Assembly (NCBI GenBank): GCA_021203285.1
Contig: JAJQBM010000160.1
Coordinates: 1 to 7,512 of the forward strand
Length of the DNA: 7,512 nt
DNA from: Clostridiales bacterium
GTDB taxonomy: Bacteria > Bacillota > Clostridia > Lachnospirales > Lachnospiraceae
Direction of reading: 5' to 3'
Below are positions 1 to 5,913 of this stretch, piece by piece. The translations under genes were made by a program, and so were the position numbers. Under the pieces are notes generated by a model. It was not told the origin of the DNA. It was given only the letters and a program-made list of their open reading frames with translations, and ran no database searches. Position 1 is the first letter of the stretch. Each line of letters opens with the position of its first letter.

Positions 1-626
1 CAAAACGTGTTGCAAAAGAGATCCATGACGGCGATGTTGTAAACCTCGGCATCGGCCTTCCTACAATGGTTCCGGATTATGTAGATCCCGATATCACCAT
101 CACCCTGCAGTCCGAGAACGGCTTCATCGGCCTTGCAGCTGTGGATCCGGATTCAGACGACGCTGCTTACACCGTAAACGCGGGCGGACAACCGGCCGGC
201 ATCGAGAAGGACGGCATGTTCTTTGACTCCTGCACTTCCTTCGGTATCATTCGCGGCGGCCATGTGGACGCTACTGTCCTCGGCTCCCTTCAGGTTGATG
301 AGAAGGGTAACATCGCGAACTGGATCATCCCCGGCAAAATGGTTCCGGGCATGGGCGGCGCGATGGATCTGGTTGTCGGCGCGAAGAAAGTTATCGTAGC
401 AATGGAGCACACCCAGAAGGGCGCACCGAAGATCTTAAACGAGTGCACACTTCCGCTGACCGCGAAGGGTCAGGTAAACCTCATCATCACCGAGATGGCG
501 GTTATCGAGGTTACACCGGACGGCCTTGTACTGACCGAGTACAATCCGGAGTTCACCGTTGAGGAGATTCAGGCTGCCACAGAGGCAAAGCTGATCGTTT
601 CACCGGATCTGAAGCCGATGGTGTAA
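1..626 (+). CDS. atoA: CoA-transferase subunit B (acetoacetate/butyrate type), 5'-truncated by window edge
   Basis: Beta subunit of a class I (family I) CoA-transferase, which with an alpha subunit moves CoA between acetate or butyrate and an acyl-CoA such as acetoacetyl-CoA in the cytoplasm. The reading frame is open from base 3 to the TAA at 624-626, giving 207 visible residues. The family is usually about 215-220 residues, so roughly 10 N-terminal residues lie off the window, and the internal ATG at 66 is not the start. Visible landmarks are the early GIGLPTMV segment, the signature LQSENGFIG with the catalytic glutamate (about visible residue 38), and the conserved [22 protein letters not shown] region. 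The alpha subunit is expected just upstream, outside the window. The gene ends at a strong terminator and converges on the minus-strand operon, so it is probably a separate transcription unit. The exact acyl substrate is not readable from sequence. Confidence 0.95.
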   Translation, partial: KRVAKEIHDGDVVNLGIGLPTMVPDYVDPDITITLQSENGFIGLAAVDPDSDDAAYTVNAGGQPAGIEKDGMFFDSCTSFGIIRGGHVDATVLGSLQVDEKGNIANWIIPGKMVPGMGGAMDLVVGAKKVIVAMEHTQKGAPKILNECTLPLTAKGQVNLIITEMAVIEVTPDGLVLTEYNPEFTVEEIQAATEAKLIVSPDLKPMV

Positions 627-672
627 AACATACCGGTTTTCGAGAGTCGTTCTTGAAACAGGACAAACATAT

Positions 673-713
673 GGCCATGCGAAAACAGAGTCGTTTTTGC
701 ATGGCCTTTTTTT
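673..713 (+). terminator. Rho-independent terminator of the CoA-transferase gene, possibly bidirectional
   Basis: Stem arms GGCCATGCGAAAAC (673-686) and GTTTTTGCATGGCC (693-706) pair over 14 bp with a single G-T position. The loop is AGAGTC and seven T follow (707-713). It lies 46 bp past the CoA-transferase stop and 29 bp past the end of the convergent activase gene. Read on the minus strand the same hairpin is followed by ATATGTTTGTCC, a weaker T-rich tail, so it may also end the minus-strand operon. Confidence 0.9.
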
Positions 714-741
714 GAATAATGAATTGTCTCTTTTTGAAGGT

Positions 742-1704
742 TCAGTTCTCCCCCTGCCGGACCTCTCCGCGTTCACAGCGGTCCCCCCACGAGTCGATCA
801 GTTCGCCCTCCCGGTAGACACAGATGACCTCGCAGTGGTTTGCACAGCTGGGACAGGTGACCTCGCGGGTGAGAAAGTTCATCTCGGCGATGTCGAAGGA
901 GAACGGGCGTTCCACGCCGCAGCCCTGCGCGAGGATGGCAGCGCCGTAGCAACCCATGAGGTGGCCGTCTTCGTCCACGATAATCTCCTCGCCGAGGGAG
1001 TCGGCAAATGCTTTTACCACGCCCTGATTCTTGCTGACACCGCCCTGAAAGACGATGGGGGCGACAATCTTCTTGCCTTTCCCGATGTTGTTCAGGTAGT
1101 TATTGGCGACGGCATTGCAGAGACCGGCGATGATGTCCTCCTTCCGGTGTCCCATCTGGATCTTGTGAACCAGATCCGACTCGGCGAAAACCGTGCAGCG
1201 CGCCGCGATGGGCGTCGGATTTGTGCTGCTGAGGGCGATCGCCCCGAACTCCTCCACATCCACACCGAGACGGCGGGCCTGACTGGTGAGGAAGGAGCCG
1301 GTTCCGGCCGCGCAGAGCGTGTTCATGGCGTAATCCACCGCGACGCCGTTCTCTACACAGATGATCTTGGAATCCTGTCCGCCGATCTCCAGAATCGTCC
1401 GGACATCCGGGTGCAGGGTTGTTGTCCCGACTGCATGCGCCGTAATCTCATTTTTTACAATACTGGCGTTGCACATCGCACCGACCAGCTTCCGGGCGCT
1501 GCCCGTCGTTCCGGCAGCCACGACCTCGTACTCATCCTGATTCAACTGTTCTCCGAGAGAGGCGATTACCTTTTTTGACGCTTCCATCGGATTCCCCTCC
1601 GTCCACAGATAAATACTGCAAAGAATATTTTTGCCTTCGTCTATAATGACGCCTTTTGTAGAAATCGAGCCGATATCAATTCCAAGGTAAGCTTTCTTTT
1701 TCAT
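742..1704 (-). CDS. HgdC/BadF-type activase ATPase with extra C-terminal cysteine module
   Basis: ATPase of the BadF/BadG/BcrA/HgdC family (ASKHA fold), 320 residues. These activators are homodimers bridged by one [4Fe-4S] cluster that use ATP hydrolysis to push an electron into a dehydratase or reductase partner. Visible motifs are the N-terminal phosphate loop GIDIGSISTKG (about residues 8-18), EIGGQDSK (about 106-113), and the two cluster cysteines in LCAAGTGSF (C131) and ARCTVFAES (C170). Their 39-residue spacing is the same as in characterised HgdC. After the ATPase fold comes an unusual tail with C284, C287, C291, C295 and C310 (CPSCANHC, then GDRCERG), which classical 260-residue HgdC lacks. 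It resembles the tail of the large BadF-DUF2229 fusion proteins. The ATG at 1704 is preferred over the GTG at 1710 because AAAGGA at 1713-1718 sits 8 nt from the ATG but only 2 nt from the GTG. Two bases separate it from the upstream stop, so translation is probably coupled. Its partners are probably the two proteins encoded just upstream. Confidence 0.9.
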   Translation of the reverse strand: MKKKAYLGIDIGSISTKGVIIDEGKNILCSIYLWTEGNPMEASKKVIASLGEQLNQDEYEVVAAGTTGSARKLVGAMCNASIVKNEITAHAVGTTTLHPDVRTILEIGGQDSKIICVENGVAVDYAMNTLCAAGTGSFLTSQARRLGVDVEEFGAIALSSTNPTPIAARCTVFAESDLVHKIQMGHRKEDIIAGLCNAVANNYLNNIGKGKKIVAPIVFQGGVSKNQGVVKAFADSLGEEIIVDEDGHLMGCYGAAILAQGCGVERPFSFDIAEMNFLTREVTCPSCANHCEVICVYREGELIDSWGDRCERGEVRQGEN

Positions 1705-1706
1705 CG

Positions 1707-2852
1707 TCACATTCCTTTCGCATGCTTCATACTCATCATATCATAGAACGCCTCAATCCTTGTCTCCACCCCGGTATCCCCGGTCTGCGTATCATAGCTC
1801 ATAAACAGCGTCGGAATCTTATAATCCTCGCTGATATTGTGGAGAATCGGGACACAGTCCATCTCCGGCGTACATCCGAAGGACTTGATATGCACCAGCC
1901 CGTCAAAGCCCTTTTTCGCGTAATGTTCCGCGAGCGTGATCGTGGCGACGGAAGAGCAGCCCGTGTTGTACCGGATGTATTTTGCACTCTCCTTTTGCTG
2001 GATGTCCACCCAGATGGAGGCCGGGAATTTGTTAAGGTCGTATTTGATGTAGTGCCACAGCTTTCTCAAAACCCGCTCGTCCGGACAGATCAGAAGGCTG
2101 TTGGAGAGGTTCATCCACCGGTGTACCTCCGCACCCATCTGCGCCAGCTTTTTCTCAATCTCATGGTTGGAGAACGGATCCATGATGGTAAAATACTCTC
2201 CGACCAGACCGACTCGGATGGGGTGTTCCGGCTTGTCAAGGGGGATGGCCTTCATGTCTGCCATCACCTGCTTGTAGATCCGATTGACCGCCCGCAGAGC
2301 CTTCGCGCTCCGCAGATCGGCAAGAAAACGCTTATATACCCGGTCAAAGGAGCCCTTTTCTACCTCAAATCCCATGTTCTGACGGTAAAAATCCTCCACC
2401 TTATCAATGCTCGTAATGATCTTAAACGTGGCGGGGACTGCCCCGGCCAGACGCAGGAGATGATAGTCGGCGGAGTATTTTTTCGCATACCGGAGCAGGG
2501 CGAAGAGATTCTTGAAACGGAACAAAGTGATATTGAGCATCTCAAAATCGTACCCCATATCCTTCAGAATCTGTTCGTGCAGCTCGCCGTAGTAGCCGAG
2601 ACGGCAGGTGCCTCCGGCCTGGATCAGGACGTTTGCGCCCGCCTCCAGCGCCTCAATGTAGTTGCCCATATGGCATTTAAACGGAGCGCAGACAAAGTCC
2701 GGGCTGTATTTTGCGCCCAGCTCCATGGTACGCTTTGTCATGGCGGGCGGCGCCATGTACCCGGCGTTCAGGCCGTTGTTTACAAAATATTTGATGGCGA
2801 TATCATAGTTTCCCAGAGACGGGTAACATAGGGTATAGGGTTTTTCAGGCAT
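1707..2852 (-). CDS. HgdB-like 2-hydroxyacyl-CoA dehydratase/benzoyl-CoA reductase family subunit
   Basis: Member of the HgdB/BcrB superfamily (2-hydroxyglutaryl-CoA dehydratase D-component), 381 residues. These proteins hold an Fe-S cluster and receive an electron from an ATP-driven activase. Cysteines suited to cluster binding include C55 and C60 (CAPFKC), C83 (GTCRLGYYGE), C256, C299 (NTGCSS), C327 and C333 (SFGCTPEMDC). The C-terminal TGVETRIEAFYDMM matches the typical end of HgdB-type subunits. I chose the ATG at 2852 rather than the in-frame codon at 2888: a strong AAAGGAGG lies at 2862-2869 with a 9-nt spacer, and the longer start would add 12 non-conserved residues overlapping the upstream gene by 44 bp. 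With the chosen start the overlap is 8 bp. It may pair with the DUF2229 protein encoded upstream as a heterodimer. The substrate is unknown. Candidates include a lipid ester or acyl-thioester, and a double-cubane-cluster type reductase is another possibility. Confidence 0.85.
   Translation of the reverse strand: MPEKPYTLCYPSLGNYDIAIKYFVNNGLNAGYMAPPAMTKRTMELGAKYSPDFVCAPFKCHMGNYIEALEAGANVLIQAGGTCRLGYYGELHEQILKDMGYDFEMLNITLFRFKNLFALLRYAKKYSADYHLLRLAGAVPATFKIITSIDKVEDFYRQNMGFEVEKGSFDRVYKRFLADLRSAKALRAVNRIYKQVMADMKAIPLDKPEHPIRVGLVGEYFTIMDPFSNHEIEKKLAQMGAEVHRWMNLSNSLLICPDERVLRKLWHYIKYDLNKFPASIWVDIQQKESAKYIRYNTGCSSVATITLAEHYAKKGFDGLVHIKSFGCTPEMDCVPILHNISEDYKIPTLFMSYDTQTGDTGVETRIEAFYDMMSMKHAKGM
1713..1718 (-). 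promoter_or_regulatory. Ribosome binding site that sets the activase start at 1704
   Basis: AAAGGA on the minus strand lies within the last codons of the HgdB-like gene, 8 nt from ATG 1704. The alternative GTG at 1710 would be only 2 nt away, too close. Confidence 0.7.
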
Positions 2853-3771
2853 TCCCCAGCGCCTCCTTTCGAAAACGGATGATATCAATAAAACTTTCCA
2901 GACGGGTATCGATGCCCGCGCTGGCGTCCTGACTGTCCAAAAGCAGGTTCAGGATGGGTTTATCCTTGATCCGGCGGATGACCATCTCGTTGATCATAGA
3001 ATCCGGCCCGCAGGGGAATGCTGTGATCAGGATGATGCCGTCGACCACGTCATGATATTTTTCGATTGCGCCCAGAAGCTCCCGGCTCATGGTCCACGGC
3101 ACATCGCGGCAGAGCTTTTGAGAGTCCGACTGTGCCTGACGCAGATCCACCGCGTCTGCGCAGACGGGCAGCGCATCCAGTCGGCGGATACTCTTCAAAA
3201 TGGGCAGACCGATGTACTCGTCGTAGAGGTTGTAGCTGTGCCCGGCCACCAGAACCCGGATTTTGTCGGTGTTATGCAGCGCATCTTCCTGTGCAGCGAT
3301 CTTTTCCTGAAGATCCGCCTCCCATGCGGCGTGCGCTTTCTGCCATGCGGATTCGGCCTCCTGTCGGGATTTGCCGAGCTCCGTGCCGAGACGGATATAG
3401 GCTTCCGCCTCCTGTTTTTTCATGTGAATATCCACTTCGCACGAGAGAAAGCGGATATCTTTTCCGCGAAACGTGTTGGTACAGACATCATACAGTGCCT
3501 CAAAGCGGGTACACATGATGCCGTCCTTTCCGAAGTCCGCAATGCGCGGGACAAAGATTGCGTCGCATTTTCCCTCCAGTGAAGCCACATGGCCGAGAAA
3601 AAGCTTGCTGGAGAGACAGCACTCATCGACGGCGTAGCGCTCACCGGCGTCCTGAATTGCTTTGTTGGAGTGCGGACTGGTCACCGTCTCACAGCCGAGC
3701 TCGCGGAAAAACGTTTCCCAGAGGACGGCATAGCGGTGATAGAGCAGCGCGCGTGGAATTCCTATTTTCAT
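2845..3771 (-). CDS. DUF2229 / acyl-CoA dehydratase activase-related protein (HgdB-like fold)
   Basis: A 308-residue protein of the DUF2229 'CoA-activase-related' family. The N-terminus KIGIPRALLYHRY followed by an ELGCETV segment (about 2-30) and VDECCLSSKLFLGHV (C51, C52) are the family hallmarks. C87 (MCTRFEALYDV) and C254 (AFPCGPDSMINEM) are further candidate Fe-S ligands. The C-terminus (PILNLLLD, then GIDTRLESFIDII) matches the HgdB C-terminal motif, so this protein and its downstream neighbour look like distant paralogues that could form a heterodimer. Residues about 118-168 are rich in A, E, K and Q and probably form a long helical or coiled-coil hairpin. The start ATG lies 16 nt after the stop of the reductase gene. 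A GAGGAG at 3784-3789 overlaps that stop, with a rather long 12-nt spacer. In many Clostridia this domain sits inside large fusions with two BadF domains; here it is free-standing. The biochemical role is inferred from family and context. Confidence 0.85.
   Translation of the reverse strand: MKIGIPRALLYHRYAVLWETFFRELGCETVTSPHSNKAIQDAGERYAVDECCLSSKLFLGHVASLEGKCDAIFVPRIADFGKDGIMCTRFEALYDVCTNTFRGKDIRFLSCEVDIHMKKQEAEAYIRLGTELGKSRQEAESAWQKAHAAWEADLQEKIAAQEDALHNTDKIRVLVAGHSYNLYDEYIGLPILKSIRRLDALPVCADAVDLRQAQSDSQKLCRDVPWTMSRELLGAIEKYHDVVDGIILITAFPCGPDSMINEMVIRRIKDKPILNLLLDSQDASAGIDTRLESFIDIIRFRKEALGNA
2862..2869 (-). promoter_or_regulatory. Strong ribosome binding site that sets the HgdB-like start at 2852
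   Basis: AAAGGAGG on the minus strand, 9 nt before ATG 2852 and inside the end of the preceding gene. It rules against the longer start at 2888 and indicates high expression of the second subunit. Confidence 0.8.
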
Positions 3772-3787
3772 GTTTCTTTCAAACTCC

Positions 3788-4960
3788 TCACTGAATGTAG
3801 TTCTTTGACCGGAAGTATGCCAGATAGGCGGCGATCATTTTTCGCCCGACCTCCGGGCAGCGGATGCCGGACTGGCCGAGCAGCAGGTCCGTATTGCCGG
3901 TCTCATAGACGGAGTCCTTTCCGAAAAAGTGCCACAACAGGTTTGTGTTGGTCTCGGTTGTCGTCTCAAAAAGGCATTCTAGGAGAACCATGGCATTCTG
4001 CGAGGCATCGGACTGCTTGATCCGGTTTTTCCATACAATAAAAGGAATATAGCGGATCCGGTAGCCGCAGGAGCGGATACAGTTCATCACGGACAGCAGC
4101 GACTGCCCCTTTGGATTGATCAGGTTAAAGGCATGGCCGAAGCACTCCTCTTTCAGGGAGATGTAGACCAGCGCCTTTGCCACGTAATCCACCGGCGTCA
4201 TGTGGAACTGGTACTTCGCGAGGGACATGCCCTCCATCTGGATTGCGCTGACCATGATCCGGCTGACCATGTCGTTCAGTTCGTAGATGCCGTTGGCAGC
4301 GCCGGTGATGTCGCCGGGACGGTAGATGGCGGCCTTCAAACCGCGCTTTCGCGCGAGATCCACCAGATGCTCGGATACCCACTTGGTCTCGGAGTAGGAG
4401 AGCGAGAATCCCCGCCAGTTTTCCGGAATGTCGTCCTCCCGCAGCCGCTTTCCCCGGTTGCCGGGCGTGTCAAAGACACTGTAGGAGGAGACATAGTGGT
4501 AGTATTTGACCCGTCCCTCACCGGCGAGACGGAGCGTCTCCACGGTGCCGTCCATATTGGTGGTCTTCAGGTATTCATAGGGGAAGATGAAGTTCAGGAT
4601 GGCGCCGCTGTGGTAAATCACCTCGACCTCTTCAGCCAGCGTGTTCCATGTGTCTGCATCAAGCCCCAGCTTCGGCTCGGAAAGATTGCCGACGACCGGC
4701 TGCAGGTAGTGCTCCATTCCGTCATTCCAGAGACGGTAGTGCTTCAGATTCTTTTTCAGGCGTTCCATGCCTGCCGCTTCGGAATCCGCGCGAACCAGAC
4801 AGAAAATCCGCAGCCCGTTATGGTGGTAGTAGCGGAAAATGGCGTGGATTAATTGCGCCCCCCCAAAAATCCGGCGCCGCCGGTGAGGAAGATCTTCCGG
4901 CAGGCCGCCGGTGCTTTTGTGTATGTGGCGTCGAACCGGATGGAGTCGTCCAATCGGCAT
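3788..4960 (-). CDS. Fragment 3: thioester reductase domain (extended SDR)
   Basis: C-terminal NAD(P)H-dependent reductase of the family that releases carrier-bound acyl chains as aldehydes, or as alcohols after a second reduction. The first roughly 33 residues of this ORF (MPIGRLHPV onward) are out-of-frame noise; real sequence starts at about GAQLIHAIF (about 34). Landmarks, numbered in this ORF, are FCLVRADS (about 53-60), HSGAILNFIFPYEYLKTTN (about 117-135, the typical substrate and cofactor loop), the catalytic serine in YVSSYSVF (about 156-163), and YSETK with Y189 and K193 as the SDR Tyr-Lys pair. IYRPGDITG (about 212-220) and FHMTPVDYVAKAL (about 252-264) complete the fold. About 355 native residues is normal for such a domain. 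The stop at 3788-3790 overlaps the ribosome binding site of the next gene, supporting a single operon. Confidence 0.85.
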   Translation of the reverse strand: MPIGRLHPVRRHIHKSTGGLPEDLPHRRRRIFGGAQLIHAIFRYYHHNGLRIFCLVRADSEAAGMERLKKNLKHYRLWNDGMEHYLQPVVGNLSEPKLGLDADTWNTLAEEVEVIYHSGAILNFIFPYEYLKTTNMDGTVETLRLAGEGRVKYYHYVSSYSVFDTPGNRGKRLREDDIPENWRGFSLSYSETKWVSEHLVDLARKRGLKAAIYRPGDITGAANGIYELNDMVSRIMVSAIQMEGMSLAKYQFHMTPVDYVAKALVYISLKEECFGHAFNLINPKGQSLLSVMNCIRSCGYRIRYIPFIVWKNRIKQSDASQNAMVLLECLFETTTETNTNLLWHFFGKDSVYETGNTDLLLGQSGIRCPEVGRKMIAAYLAYFRSKNYIQ

Positions 4961-5913
4961 TCGTTTTTCAGATTGATCGCTTTTGTCCGCCCGGATGCGC
5001 CGGAGAGGACGGAGTGGATGTAGCGGGTGATGCCCGCCACGGAGGAGTCCCGGAGGAGCTCCCGTAGATCCAGTTTGATGTGGAACTTTTCTTCGATGCT
5101 GTTGATCAGCTCAAAGCCCATCAGGGAGTCGCCGCCCAGCGCGAGGAAGGACTCGGTCGGGCTGAACTGGTCGATTTTTAACACCTTCTGGAAAGCAGAG
5201 CGCACCTGAATGAAAATCTCGTCCGTCACATCCATGGATTTATCGATCAGGGTATCCGCCGTGTCGATGGATTTCCCGATGATGTTGTCCGCAATATCGT
5301 AGGACTTCCCGATGATCGTCTCTGCTTTTCCGATCGACCGGCCGAGAAGCGTGCTGTTCTGTTTTTTCATATAATAGCTCCGGCTGCTGTACAATACCGG
5401 AAGCTTACCCTCCAGATACAGGGTGCGCGCCTTCAGCATCTGGAGCTTGCGGTTGTCCGCCCGGGGGATTGTGTCGCGGGGGACAAAGACCACATCGTAG
5501 AAGGAGATAGAAAACCGGTCGGAGACGGCCTTGTTGATCTCCTGTATGCGCAGGGCAAAATTCTCTTCCGGACGGGACTCTACCACCGCGATGACCTGCT
5601 CCTTTGTGTCGGAGGCGACGGAGAAAAATCCGTAGGCCGCGCCTGCCAGAGCCTGGACGCCCTGTGCGATCGTCACCTGCAGGTCGCTGGGGTAAATGTT
5701 GTGGCCGTTGACAATGATCATTTCCTTGATGCGGCCGGTGATATAGAGGTGTCCTTCGTATAAAAATCCCAGATCGCCGGTTCGGTAGAACTCCATGTCA
5801 TAACCGTCCAGCCGGGAGTGGAAGCAGCGGCTGTCCTTCGGATTCTGCCAGTATCCGTCGGTGACGCTCGTGCCGCCGAGGAAGATCTCGCCGATGCGCA
5901 GATCCGGGTACAC
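4849..5913 (-). CDS. Fragment 2: adenylation C-terminal subdomain, 11-residue repeats, carrier domain, start of reductase
   Basis: Continues the same enzyme after the first frameshift. The GTG 'start' at 5913 is not genuine, because conserved sequence begins a few codons earlier (THRVYPDL). In order: RIGEIFLGGTSVTDGYW and FYRTGDLGFL (residues about 6-51 of this ORF), then GRIKEMIIVNGHNIYPSDLQ (about 60-79), the typical FAAL C-terminal hinge region. The A10-type segment IPRADNRKLQ carries the probable catalytic lysine at 156. Residues about 190-233 are four tandem 11-residue repeats. A phosphopantetheine carrier domain follows, with LALGGDSLMGFELINSIEEKF; the serine at 263 (codon 5125-5127, about 669 in the joined protein) would carry the arm. 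The ORF ends just inside the reductase at LTGGAGFLG, where the G7 tract shifts the frame into a stop. Confidence 0.85.
   Translation of the reverse strand: MYPDLRIGEIFLGGTSVTDGYWQNPKDSRCFHSRLDGYDMEFYRTGDLGFLYEGHLYITGRIKEMIIVNGHNIYPSDLQVTIAQGVQALAGAAYGFFSVASDTKEQVIAVVESRPEENFALRIQEINKAVSDRFSISFYDVVFVPRDTIPRADNRKLQMLKARTLYLEGKLPVLYSSRSYYMKKQNSTLLGRSIGKAETIIGKSYDIADNIIGKSIDTADTLIDKSMDVTDEIFIQVRSAFQKVLKIDQFSPTESFLALGGDSLMGFELINSIEEKFHIKLDLRELLRDSSVAGITRYIHSVLSGASGRTKAINLKNECRLDDSIRFDATYTKAPAACRKIFLTGGAGFLGGRN
4858..4864 (-). other. Frameshift site 2 (G7 on coding strand)
   Basis: Seven G on the coding strand, exactly in the glycine-rich NAD(P)-binding motif. Five G gives TGGAGFLGAQLIH, the canonical form. 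Eight would also keep the frame but insert one glycine. Seven leads to a stop two codons after the tract. Confidence 0.75.
5215..5346 (-). repeat. Four tandem 33-bp units encoding 11-residue repeats
   Basis: Units at 5346-5314, 5313-5281, 5280-5248 and 5247-5215 encode LGRSIGKAETI, IGKSYDIADNI, IGKSIDTADTL and IDKSMDVTDEI. The consensus is [IL]-[GD]-[KR]-S-x-[DG]-x-[AT]-[DE]-x-[IL]. The periodicity is exact at 33 bp. An 11-residue amphipathic period suggests a long straight helix (hendecad coiled coil or a membrane-surface helix) between the adenylation and carrier domains. Confidence 0.85.

Noticed and set aside
643..695. Direct repeat AGAGTCGTT at 643-651 and 687-695
   Set aside because: Only 9 bp, the second copy being part of the terminator loop and stem. 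Most likely chance.
697..1578. Long plus-strand ORF of 293 codons opposite the activase
   Set aside because: Antisense shadow of a well-supported activase gene. Its translation shows no domain, and it starts inside the terminator hairpin.
1722..2831. Long plus-strand ORF of 369 codons opposite the HgdB-like gene
   Set aside because: Antisense shadow produced by high-GC codon bias. It has no recognisable motif or ribosome binding site, while the minus strand has clear family motifs.
4133..4852. Plus-strand ORF of 239 codons opposite the reductase
   Set aside because: Antisense to clear extended-SDR motifs, with no recognisable protein features.
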